DNA from: Clostridia bacterium
Lineage (GTDB): Bacteria > Bacillota > Clostridia > Christensenellales > CAG-917
DNA: 10,395 nt
Assembly: GCA_900754695.1 (NCBI GenBank)
Contig: CAAEDU010000008.1
Location: 1 to 10,395, forward strand
Direction of reading: 5' to 3'
The position numbers and the translations under genes are program-made. Below, piece after piece: positions 1-6,637 of this stretch; the first letter of the stretch is position 1, and each line of letters begins with the position of its first letter. The notes under the pieces are model-generated. The model searched no databases. It was not told the DNA's origin and was given only the letters and a program-made list of their open reading frames with translations.

Positions 1-107
1 ATTTCCCCCTCCAACCCGGGGACCCCACAAAATGCATGCATTTTGCGGGGAGCCCCATTCGGGCTTTCCTCCCCCGTGTCCGAACGAGTTGTCGTCCTCT
101 GACATGG
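1..107. repeat. Composite intergenic repeat module A, copy 1 (with palindrome)
   Basis: This stretch aligns without gaps to 9883-9989 (offset 9882). Positions 1-83 differ at only two places (2 and 57); the rest of the divergence is mainly a block at 84-91 plus position 106. It contains the perfect 18-bp palindrome CAAAATGCATGCATTTTG at 28-45. CCCC and GGGG flank it, extending the inverted repeat to 23-50 with one mismatch. A C/T-rich tail (58-78) follows, and the same tail recurs at 9940-9960 and 10134-10154. The module probably starts before the window edge. I do not recognise the family. A repeated intergenic element is clear, but mobility is unproven. Confidence 0.85.
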
Positions 108-117
108 GAGTAAGAGA

Positions 118-170
118 CCCCCTCCTCCCCTCCGGGACTCCTCCCCCACTCGGAATAGGCTTGCCGTCTC
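118..170. repeat. Degenerate module A relative lacking the palindrome
   Basis: This C/T-rich block has the order cccctcc, cctccggg, cctccccc, then an ACTCGGAATAGGCTTG-like segment ending in CCGTCTC. It resembles the ends of module A joined together without the central palindrome, followed by the core of the 33-bp unit seen at 9835-9867 and 10069-10101. It is more diverged than the other copies, so I call it a decayed relative. Confidence 0.5.
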
Positions 171-172
171 CC

Positions 173-260
173 AAAATGCGGGACTTGCTTTTGAACTTTA
201 CCAAAAATTTTGGTATTCGCACCCACATAACCAAGCGGATGCCGGTACTTACTGAGCACC
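173..260. repeat. Intergenic repeat module B, copy 1
   Basis: This stretch aligns without gaps to 10279-10366. The first 14 bases, AAAATGCGGGACTT, are identical. Downstream words also match, such as CATAA near 225, AGCGG near 234 and ACTGAG near 251, while the middle has diverged. This copy contains the palindrome TACCAAAA-A-TTTTGGTA (199-215), which the other copy does not keep, so the palindrome is probably not the conserved function. A short hairpin, CCTCG/CGAGG (261-275), follows. No gene or known element is recognised. Confidence 0.75.
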
Positions 261-325
261 CCTCGCGGGGCGAGGAGGGCGACTCGACGCGCACCGAGCC
301 CGTGTCTACTTAATATTTCGTCCGG

Positions 326-387
326 CTTGCGAGGTCGCGGGGCGCGCCGCGACTTGCAAGAGCAGGCGCAAGCGCCCGCTGTGCAAG
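326..387. repeat. Overlapping inverted repeats, mutually exclusive hairpins
   Basis: Hairpin 1 pairs CTTGC (326-330) and GTCGCGG (334-340) with CCGCGAC (347-353) and GCAAG (356-360). Hairpin 2 pairs CTTGCA (353-358) and GCAGGCGC (362-369) with GCGCCCGC (372-379) and TGCAAG (382-387), with one mismatch. They share bases 353-358, so both cannot form together. The block lies about 165 bases downstream of the serS stop on the transcribed strand. No T tract follows on that strand, so I do not call it an intrinsic terminator. Confidence 0.6.
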
Positions 388-409
388 TTTGGCTGAGCGG
401 CGCGTGAGA

Positions 410-544
410 CCGTCTCCGAAAGAGTAACATCGTACTCAAACACGCTCCTAATAAGTGCGCGTTGGTGATGACTCCACTCCGAACGAGATAACATCGTGTC
501 AAGCGACGTCACGCTCATGCTGTGCGTTATTCCGTCTCCGAAAG
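410..544. repeat. Degenerate tandem 33-bp-type units beside the serS 3' end
   Basis: Two adjacent units, 432-464 (33 bp) and 465-498 (34 bp), match the pattern of the right-edge units. The first shares TACTCAA and CACGCTCC with 10069-10101. The second shares the CTCCGAA...AG...TCGT layout. The exact 13-mer CCGTCTCCGAAAG brackets the block at 410-422 and 532-544. TCCGAACGAG at 478-487 also occurs at 79-88. I see no gene in 261-553. On the minus strand a frame stays open through the block, but it overlaps serS in another frame and is not credible as a gene. Confidence 0.6.
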
Positions 545-553
545 GAAGACTCT

Positions 554-1837
554 TCATTTGCCGATATACTCTCTTCCGCCGAGCCACTTGCGCAGCACTT
601 CGGGGATGGTGACCGTGCCGTCCTCGTTCTGGAACTGTTCCACGATGGCGGGGATGAGACGGCTGGTGGCGAGACCGCTGCCGTTTAAGGTGTGCACATA
701 TGCGGGTTTGCCCGTCTCGGAGTCGCGGTAACGGGTGTTGTTGCGGCGCGCCTGGTAGTCGTTGGCATTGGAGACGGAGCTGCACTCCTTATAGATGCCC
801 ATGCTCGGGATCCAGAGCTCGACGTCGTAAGTCCTCGCCATGGACGCGGAGCAGTCGCCTGCCGCGAGCTTGGACACTCTGAAATGCAGCCCCAGCCCTT
901 CGACCAGCCTCGCCGCCTTGTCGACGAGCTCGTTGAACGCTTCCATGCTGTGCTTGGGATGGGCGTATTGCACCATCTCCACCTTGTTGAACTGATGCCC
1001 GCGGATCATGCCGCGCTCCTCCGCCCTCGCGCTGCCCGCTTCTTTGCGGTAGCAGGGGGTGTAGGCGAAGAACTTCATGGGCAGTTTGCTCTCGTCGATG
1101 ATCTCGCCCGCGTACATATTGACGAGCGCGGTCTCCGCCGTGGGGAGCATGAAACGGTTGCGGTGTCTGTCCTCGTCGACGTCCAGCCAGTAGACCTCGT
1201 CGCTGAATTTGGGGAACTGCCCCGCGCCGAAGCCGCAGTTGTAGCCGAGCTGATGAGGAGGCAGGATGAACTCATATCCGTCCTTCAGGTGCTCCTCGAT
1301 GAAGTAGTTGAGGAGCGCCCACTCCAGCTGAGCGCCGAGACCGCGGTAGATCCAGAACCCGTTGCCACCGAGCTTCACCCCTCTCTCGTAGTCAATGAGA
1401 CCGAGGGAGGTGCAAAGGTCAACGTGGTTTTTGATGGGGAAGGAAAACTCGGGCTTCTCGCCCACCACCTTCACCACTTGGTTGTTCTCCTTCTCGCCGG
1501 GGAGCAGGTCGTCGTCGGGGATGTTGGGGAGCCGCGAGAGGAAATCCGCAATGCGCTCGACGAGCGCGTTGATGTCCGCGTCGCGGTCCGCGATCTCGTC
1601 GCCTATCGCACGCATCTCCTTGAAGATGCCGTCCACGGGCTTGCCCTCTTTTTTGAGTTTCGGGATCTCGGACGAGACCTTGTTGCGGCGGGCTTTGAGC
1701 TGCTCGACTGCGCTGATGGCAGCCTTGCGCTCGTTGTCCCACGCGATGACGTCCGAAAAATCCACCTCGCAGCCCTTCTTGGCAAGAGCCGCCGCCACCC
1801 CTTTGGGGTCTTCCTTTATCCTGTTGATGTCAAGCAT
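554..1837 (-). CDS. serS: Serine--tRNA ligase (SerRS)
   Basis: A 427-residue class II aminoacyl-tRNA synthetase that charges tRNA-Ser with serine in the cytoplasm; the size is normal for the family. Residues 1-105 form the charged helical tRNA-binding arm. Motif 2 is at about 258-290, with CYRKEAGSARAEERGMIRGH and then QFNKVEM. Motif 3 is at about 384-420, with LNGSGLATSR. LPTAET (231-236) and SNANDYQARR (356-365) are further SerRS signatures. The start is supported by GGAGGAGG on the minus strand a few bases upstream. The gene lies 25 bases after the leuS stop, so the two are almost certainly cotranscribed. The core (for example YNCGFGAGQFPKF) differs from textbook SerRS, suggesting a divergent clade, but all catalytic motifs are present. 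Confidence 0.97.
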   Translation of the reverse strand: MLDINRIKEDPKGVAAALAKKGCEVDFSDVIAWDNERKAAISAVEQLKARRNKVSSEIPKLKKEGKPVDGIFKEMRAIGDEIADRDADINALVERIADFLSRLPNIPDDDLLPGEKENNQVVKVVGEKPEFSFPIKNHVDLCTSLGLIDYERGVKLGGNGFWIYRGLGAQLEWALLNYFIEEHLKDGYEFILPPHQLGYNCGFGAGQFPKFSDEVYWLDVDEDRHRNRFMLPTAETALVNMYAGEIIDESKLPMKFFAYTPCYRKEAGSARAEERGMIRGHQFNKVEMVQYAHPKHSMEAFNELVDKAARLVEGLGLHFRVSKLAAGDCSASMARTYDVELWIPSMGIYKECSSVSNANDYQARRNNTRYRDSETGKPAYVHTLNGSGLATSRLIPAIVEQFQNEDGTVTIPEVLRKWLGGREYIGK

Positions 1838-1862
1838 TATTATCCTCCTCCGCTGCGCGGCA

Positions 1863-4286
1863 TCAGGCTATGATGTTGACCAGCCTGCCCGGCACGATGA
1901 TGATCTTTTTGGGCTTAGCGCCGTTGAGCGGCGCCGAGACCGCCTCGAGCGCCGCCGCCTCTATCTGCTCCCTCGCCGCGTCCGTGGGCACGGTGATGCG
2001 GGCGCGGAGCTTGGAATTGATCTGCACCGCGAGCTCAACCTCGTCGCGCACCAACGCCTTTTCGTCCGCGACGGGATAGCGTTGGTTGAAGACGGAATAG
2101 GGCTGCCCCAGCATCTCCCACAGCTCCTCCGCAAAGTGCGGTGCGAAGGGCGCAAGCAGCAGCACGAGGTCCTTCACGCAGTCCGCGAAGAAGGCGTTTC
2201 TCTCCGTCATCGTCCCGTCATAGGCATAGATGGCGTTGACGTATTCCATCACTCTCGCGAGCGCGGTGTTGAAGCTGAAACTCTCGATGTCGGCGGAAAC
2301 GCACTTTATCGTGTTGTTTCTGACATAATCAAGTTCCTTTTCCGCTTTTCCGCGCGGTGCCTCCGCAAAATTCATGCCGTAGCATTTCTTGACGAGGCGC
2401 TCCACTCTGTCGAAGAACCTGCTGATGCTGTCCAGCCCGTTGTCGTTCCAGGGACCGCCCTCGACATAGCTGAAGCCGAACATGAGATAGGTCCTGAGCA
2501 CGTCCGCGCCGTACTTGGAGATGAGCTCGTCCGGGGAGATGACGTTGCCGCGAGACTTGGACATCTTGTTGCCGTCGGGACCCAGGATGGTGCCCTGATG
2601 CACGAGGGAGAGGAAGGGCTCGTCAAAGTCGAGATAGCCCATATCGCGCAGCGCCTTGGTGAAGAAGCGCGCGTAGAGCAGGTGCATGCAAGCGTGTTCC
2701 GCTCCGCCGATATACTTGTCCACGGGCAGCATCTTGTCGATCCACTCACGGTCGAACGCCGCCTTGTCGTTGCGGTTGTCCGGATAGCGCAGATAATACC
2801 AGCTCGAACACACGAAGGTGTCAAGAGTGTCGGGGTCGCGCCGCGCGGGTCTGCCGCAGACGGGACACTTGACGTTCATGAACTCCTCGCTCTTGGCGAG
2901 CGGGCTCACGCCGTCCGGCTTGAACTCCACGTTGTAGGGAAGTCTGACGGACAGATCCTCTTCGGGGACGGGCACCACGCCGCAATGCTCGCAATGGATC
3001 ATCGGGATGGGAGCGCCCCAATAGCGCTGACGGCTGACCAGCCAGTCGCGCAGGCGGTAGTTGGTCTTGAGGGCGCCCTTGCCCTCCGCCTCCAGCTTCT
3101 TGATGACGGCGATCTTGCCCTCCTCCGAGCTCATGCCGTCGAACTCGCCGGAGTTGACCATCACGCCGTAGTCGGTGTAAGGCAGCTCGTCGGGGGAGCC
3201 GTCCGCGCTCTTCACCACCCTCTCGATGGGCAGCCCGAGCTTCTTTGCAAAGACATAGTCGCGCTCGTCGTGAGCGGCGACGCCCATGACCGCGCCCGTG
3301 CCGTAGCTTGCCAGCACGTAGTCCGCAACGAGGATGGGCACCTCTCTGCCGTTGACGGGGTTGATGGCGTATGCGCCCGTCATGACGCCCGTCTTCTCGC
3401 GGTTGCTCGCAAGGCGGTCTATCTCCGTCACCTTTGAGGCGTTGAGCTTATATTCCTCCACCGCCGCCCTGCACTCGGGGGTGGTGATGACGTCCACGAG
3501 GGGATTTTCGGGCGCGAGCACCACATAGGTCACGCCGAAAGTCGTGTCCGCGCGCGTCGTGAACACGCGGAACTTCTCTTCCCTGCCCTTCACCGCGAAC
3601 TCTATCTCGCCGCCGTAGGACTTGCCGATCCAGTTCTTCTGCATGAGCTTGGTCTTCTCCGGCCAGTCCAGCTTGTCCAGGTCGGCGAGCAGCTCCTCGG
3701 CGTACTCCGTGATCTTGAAGAACCATTGCGTGAGATTCTTCCTCACCACCGTGGCGCCGCAACGCTCGCACTCGCCCTGCACCACCTGCTCGTTGGCGAG
3801 CACCGTGTTGCAGGAGGGGCACCAGTTGACGGGGGCTTCCTTGCGGTAGGCAAGACCGTGCTTGTAAAGCTGCAGGAAGAGCCATTGCGTCCACTTGTAA
3901 TATTCGGGCACGCAGGTGTAGAGCTCATAGTCCCAGTCGTACATCGCTCCGATGCGCTTCAGCTGCTCCTCCATGGTGGCGATGTTCTTCATGGTGCTGT
4001 CCTGAGGGTGGATGCCCGTCTTGATGGCGTAGTTCTCGGCGGGCAGCCCGAATGCGTCGAAGCCCATGGGCTGGAACACTTCGTAGCCCTGCATCTTCTT
4101 GAACCGCGCGTAGGAGTCCGCAGGCCCGTAATTATACCAATGCCCCGCGTGCAGCTTCGCCCCGGAGGGATAGGAAAACATCTCGAGGACATACCACTTC
4201 TTGTCCGCTCTCGAGCGGTCGAACTTGTAAAGACCGGTGTCCGCCCAGATCTTCTGCCACTTCTTTTCGACTTGAATAAGATCCAT
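1863..4286 (-). CDS. leuS: Leucine--tRNA ligase (LeuRS)
   Basis: An 807-residue class Ia aminoacyl-tRNA synthetase charging tRNA-Leu, with full bacterial length. The HIGH motif appears as HAGH (46-49) and KMSKS is at 574-578. A zinc knuckle is visible at 156-176 (CPSC...CERC). The CP1 editing domain has the threonine-rich TTRADTTFG (243-251) and YGTGAVMGVAAHDERD (328-343), keeping the aspartate used to hydrolyse mischarged tRNA; the usual Pro before Ala-His-Asp is Ala here. A second cysteine cluster spans about 432-477 (CEHC, CPVC). The anticodon-binding region and the typical C-terminal tail ending PGRLVNIIA follow. The ATG has AAGGAG five bases upstream. This is the first gene of the leuS-serS operon. 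Confidence 0.98.
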   Translation of the reverse strand: MDLIQVEKKWQKIWADTGLYKFDRSRADKKWYVLEMFSYPSGAKLHAGHWYNYGPADSYARFKKMQGYEVFQPMGFDAFGLPAENYAIKTGIHPQDSTMKNIATMEEQLKRIGAMYDWDYELYTCVPEYYKWTQWLFLQLYKHGLAYRKEAPVNWCPSCNTVLANEQVVQGECERCGATVVRKNLTQWFFKITEYAEELLADLDKLDWPEKTKLMQKNWIGKSYGGEIEFAVKGREEKFRVFTTRADTTFGVTYVVLAPENPLVDVITTPECRAAVEEYKLNASKVTEIDRLASNREKTGVMTGAYAINPVNGREVPILVADYVLASYGTGAVMGVAAHDERDYVFAKKLGLPIERVVKSADGSPDELPYTDYGVMVNSGEFDGMSSEEGKIAVIKKLEAEGKGALKTNYRLRDWLVSRQRYWGAPIPMIHCEHCGVVPVPEEDLSVRLPYNVEFKPDGVSPLAKSEEFMNVKCPVCGRPARRDPDTLDTFVCSSWYYLRYPDNRNDKAAFDREWIDKMLPVDKYIGGAEHACMHLLYARFFTKALRDMGYLDFDEPFLSLVHQGTILGPDGNKMSKSRGNVISPDELISKYGADVLRTYLMFGFSYVEGGPWNDNGLDSISRFFDRVERLVKKCYGMNFAEAPRGKAEKELDYVRNNTIKCVSADIESFSFNTALARVMEYVNAIYAYDGTMTERNAFFADCVKDLVLLLAPFAPHFAEELWEMLGQPYSVFNQRYPVADEKALVRDEVELAVQINSKLRARITVPTDAAREQIEAAALEAVSAPLNGAKPKKIIIVPGRLVNIIA

Positions 4287-4310
4287 AACTTCTCCTTGAA
4301 AACAAATTTC

Positions 4311-4339
4311 AGTTTAATACCTCGGCGCGGTTTAGTCAA
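4311..4339 (-). promoter_or_regulatory. Sigma-A promoter of the leuS-serS operon
   Basis: Read on the minus strand, TTGACT (4334-4339) and TAAACT (4311-4316) are separated by exactly 17 bases. The predicted start is near 4304, giving a leader of about 18 bases with AAGGAG at 4292-4297. This leader has no room for a T-box or other riboswitch. The prediction is from consensus only. Confidence 0.8.
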
Positions 4340-4342
4340 ATA

Positions 4343-4366
4343 AATATGCGCATAAACGCGCACATT
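4343..4366. other. Inverted repeat just upstream of the leuS -35 box
   Basis: AATATGCGC (4343-4351) pairs with GCGCACATT (4358-4366) with one G-T pair and a 6-base loop. On the minus strand it is followed by a T-rich run, so it resembles a weak terminator placed upstream of the promoter. It could insulate leuS from upstream transcription or bind a regulator. No data favour either. Confidence 0.45.
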
Positions 4367-4437
4367 GCGCGCTCGCGCGGCGTTTGCGGGCGGAAAACGG
4401 CGGTTGCGGACACGGTCAGGGGCGCTGCCACCTGCGC

Positions 4438-4477
4438 GCCCGGACGTCTCCGTCGGGCAAATAAGCGGGAGTCCCGC
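4438..4477. other. Two adjacent GC-rich inverted repeats in the divergent intergenic region
   Basis: GCCCG-(G)-ACG (4438-4446) pairs with CGTCGGGC (4451-4458) around a TCTC loop with one bulged G. Seven bases later comes the near-perfect palindrome GCGGGA-G-TCCCGC (4465-4477). They lie upstream of both predicted transcription starts, so they would act as DNA sites (operators) unless there is an unseen distal promoter. The remainder of 4367-4540 is GC-rich and shows no gene. Confidence 0.4.
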
Positions 4478-4546
4478 CGCCCCCTTCTCTCCCCGCGGAT
4501 GCGGCAGGCGGCGGGCGTGCGAGGCGCTCCCCGCCGACATTCGGTG

Positions 4547-4587
4547 TTGACAGGGAGCACGCAAGGCATTACACTTTTTTTAGGAGG
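4547..4587 (+). promoter_or_regulatory. Sigma-A promoter and ribosome site of the GH5 gene
   Basis: TTGACA (4547-4552) and TACACT (4570-4575) have a 17-base spacer. The predicted start is near 4582, exactly where AGGAGG (4582-4587) begins, eight bases before the ATG at 4596. The message would then start almost at its own Shine-Dalgarno sequence. Confidence 0.75.
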
Positions 4588-4595
4588 TCCGCTTT

Positions 4596-5954
4596 ATGAA
4601 AAAATTCTTCGCTTTCGCAGCGCTTGCCGCCGTCCTCATCACCGCTTTCATCGGCTTTGCCGCCTGCAACGACAAGCCGTCCGACACCGCTCTTCCCATG
4701 CTCTCTGCCGTGGGAGAGGACATCGTCGACGCGGACGGGAACGCCGTCGTCCTGCGCGGCACCAACTTCGGCGGATGGCTGGTGCAGGAGGGCTGGATGT
4801 GCCCCACCAAGCAGACGGACACCCTCTCCACGGACATGACCCTCTACTCCCGCTTCGGCAAGGAAAAGGCGGAGGCGCTCATCGCCGCCTATCAGGAGAG
4901 CTGGATCACGGAGGAGGACTTCAAGACCGTGAAGGAACTCGGGCTCAACGTCGTCAGAGTGCCCTTCACCTACATGAACGTCTACCATCACCTCTCCGAC
5001 GAGGGCGAGCTGCTCCACCCGGACGAATTCACCCTGCGGGAAGACCCCTTCGAGCGGCTGGACTTCGCCCTTGAGATGTGCAAGAAGTACGGGCTCTATC
5101 TCATCCTCGACATGCATGGGGCGGTGGGCTCGCAGAACGGCAGCGACCACAGCGGCGACACTTCCCGCACGAACCTCTATGCGGGCACCGAGCTCGGCGA
5201 AGCGTACCGCGAAAAGACGGCGGAACTCTGGGCGCTCGTTGCGGAACACTTCGCGGGAGAAAGCAACGTCGCGGGATACGACCTTCTGAACGAACCCACC
5301 CGCGCGAGCGGCGCGACGCAGTGGGACTACTATGACGTCCTCTATAAAGCCGTCCGTGAGGCAGACCCCGACCACATGATCTTCATCGAAGCGATATGGG
5401 AGCCCGGAGATCTCCCCGCCCCCGAGGACTACGGCTGGGAGAACGTCGTCTACGAATATCACCACTACAACTGGGTCAACACCAATGGGTCAAACACGAC
5501 GAACTATTTATTTTATCTCTCAAAGCGTCTCAACGACGCTAACAAAGACCACGGCGTTCCCGTTCTCATAGGAGAGTTCAACGCCTGGGGCGACAAAAGT
5601 CGCCACATCGGAAAGCTCGATCAGACCGACCTCGAAGCCAACGCCGGTGTGCTGGAATTCTACAACGGCGAAGGCTGGCATTGGACGACCTGGACATACA
5701 AGGTGGTGAATTCCCCCTTCGACATCAAGTACAGCAACTGGGGGCTCTTCAACGCCTTCACTCACAAATACGATGTGACGAAGATCGACCCGGAGACGGA
5801 CTCCTACGAGGACATCCTTGCGGCATGGTCGAGCGTGGGCACGGCGGAGCACTTCACCCTCTACTCCGACTTTGCCGACATCGTCTCGGCGGCGGCAGCC
5901 GCTCCCTTCGCGCAAGGCGCTCCCGAGGGCGGTTACAGCATACTCGGCACTTGA
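4596..5954 (+). CDS. Glycoside hydrolase family 5 lipoprotein, exo-beta-1,3-glucanase-like
   Basis: A 452-residue predicted secreted lipoprotein. MKKFF, a hydrophobic run and FAAC give a lipidated Cys24. The (beta/alpha)8 GH5 domain follows: LRGTNFGGWLVQEGWM (53-68), RVPF (121-124), DMHGAVGSQNGSDHSG (172-187), the acid/base Glu233 in LNEP, catalytic-site YHH (288-290), and the likely nucleophile Glu327 in LIGEFNAWG. GGWLV and HGAxGSQNGxDxSG resemble yeast-type exo-1,3-beta-glucanases, so a beta-glucan substrate is the best guess. A different beta-glucoside cannot be excluded. The start is fixed by AGGAGG eight bases upstream. It has its own promoter and a probable terminator, so it is likely monocistronic. 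No truncation is seen. Confidence 0.9.
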   Translation: MKKFFAFAALAAVLITAFIGFAACNDKPSDTALPMLSAVGEDIVDADGNAVVLRGTNFGGWLVQEGWMCPTKQTDTLSTDMTLYSRFGKEKAEALIAAYQESWITEEDFKTVKELGLNVVRVPFTYMNVYHHLSDEGELLHPDEFTLREDPFERLDFALEMCKKYGLYLILDMHGAVGSQNGSDHSGDTSRTNLYAGTELGEAYREKTAELWALVAEHFAGESNVAGYDLLNEPTRASGATQWDYYDVLYKAVREADPDHMIFIEAIWEPGDLPAPEDYGWENVVYEYHHYNWVNTNGSNTTNYLFYLSKRLNDANKDHGVPVLIGEFNAWGDKSRHIGKLDQTDLEANAGVLEFYNGEGWHWTTWTYKVVNSPFDIKYSNWGLFNAFTHKYDVTKIDPETDSYEDILAAWSSVGTAEHFTLYSDFADIVSAAAAAPFAQGAPEGGYSILGT

Positions 5955-5999
5955 TATGACAGTTTTCTGCATATAAAATGCCGTTTTGACGATCACCAC

Positions 6000-6040
6000 G
6001 AGAGAGCCGCGTCTTCGTGAGGCGGCTCTCTCCGTCTTTC
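6000..6040 (+). terminator. Probable intrinsic terminator after the GH5 gene
   Basis: GAGAGAGCCGC (6000-6010) pairs perfectly with GCGGCTCTCTC (6022-6032) around an 11-base loop. The following CCGTCTTTC is only weakly T-rich, so termination strength is uncertain. It lies about 45 bases past the GH5 stop. Confidence 0.65.
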
Positions 6041-6056
6041 GGGACGGAACAAATGC

Positions 6057-6085
6057 TTGAAATTTTTCGGGTTTTGCAATAAAAT
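6057..6085 (+). promoter_or_regulatory. Sigma-A-like promoter of the sigma/anti-sigma operon
   Basis: TTGAAA (6057-6062) and TAAAAT (6080-6085) are separated by 17 bases, with a predicted start near 6092. An alternative ECF-type element could begin at GGAAC (6046-6050), ten bases upstream of the -35 box, but no convincing partner -10 is visible. Confidence 0.7.
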
Positions 6086-6118
6086 GCGGATCGAATTTGT
6101 TTATAAGTCGGCTAAGGT

Positions 6119-6637
6119 ATGTACGAGCAGCAACTTGATCGATTGATAGTCAGGATCTCGGGAGGGGATGACGATGCTCTCGCGGAGCTCTACGAAAAGA
6201 CGAACAGAGGGGTATTCGCCTTCCTCTACTCCTACCTCGACAACCGCGAGGACAGCGAGGACGCGATGCAGGACGTCTATCTCAAGGTCAAGCTGCACGC
6301 AGGAAGTTACCGTCACGGCTCCAACGCCCGCGCGTGGATGCTGCAGATCGCGAAGAACATCGCTCTTAACGAGCTTGCGGCGCGGACGCGCACGGTGGAC
6401 GCGGATCTATCACGCATGGCGGCGCGCGACGACGGCGACGGCGAGCTCGGCATCACGAAGCTTATGAGGGAGGTCCTCACGGAGGAGGAGCGGCGCATCA
6501 TCGCGCTGCATGTGCTGTGGGGCTATCGGCATCGCGAGATTGCGGAAATGACGGGCTGTCCCGTGGGGACGGTGACGGCAAAATATAATCGGAGCGTGAA
6601 AAAACTCAGACGGATCTTGAAGGAGACGGGGAAATGA
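6119..6637 (+). CDS. ECF-type RNA polymerase sigma-70 family factor
   Basis: A 172-residue alternative sigma factor directing RNA polymerase to its own promoter set. Sigma-2 covers about 23-90, with NREDSEDAMQDVYLKV (42-57) and the region 2.3/2.4-like NARAWMLQIAKNIALNELAAR (69-89). Sigma-4 covers about 119-168, with LTEEERRIIALHVLWGY and a helix-turn-helix around 137-163 (REIAEMTGCPVGTVTAKYNR). There is no sigma-3, and the SigI-type C-terminal domain usual for classical RsgI partners is absent. The start has only TAAGG directly before the ATG, a poorly spaced ribosome site, so initiation may be weak. The stop overlaps the next start (ATGA), indicating translational coupling to the presumed anti-sigma factor. 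Its target promoters are unknown. Confidence 0.93.
   Translation: MYEQQLDRLIVRISGGDDDALAELYEKTNRGVFAFLYSYLDNREDSEDAMQDVYLKVKLHAGSYRHGSNARAWMLQIAKNIALNELAARTRTVDADLSRMAARDDGDGELGITKLMREVLTEEERRIIALHVLWGYRHREIAEMTGCPVGTVTAKYNRSVKKLRRILKETGK

Noticed and set aside
692..3437. Long plus-strand open frames of 393 and 680 codons opposite serS and leuS.
   Set aside because: They are antisense shadows of GC-rich genes; the minus-strand products have complete family motifs and the plus-strand products match nothing.
4410..4440. Minus-strand AGGTGGCAGCG, resembling the T-box core of tRNA-sensing leaders.
   Set aside because: It lacks the full core sequence, the UGGC would not match the discriminator base of tRNA-Leu, the downstream hairpin shares no arm with it, and the best promoter starts transcription after it.
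4569..5465. Minus-strand open frame of 298 codons across the GH5 gene.
   Set aside because: It is antisense to a gene with complete catalytic motifs, a signal peptide and a ribosome site.
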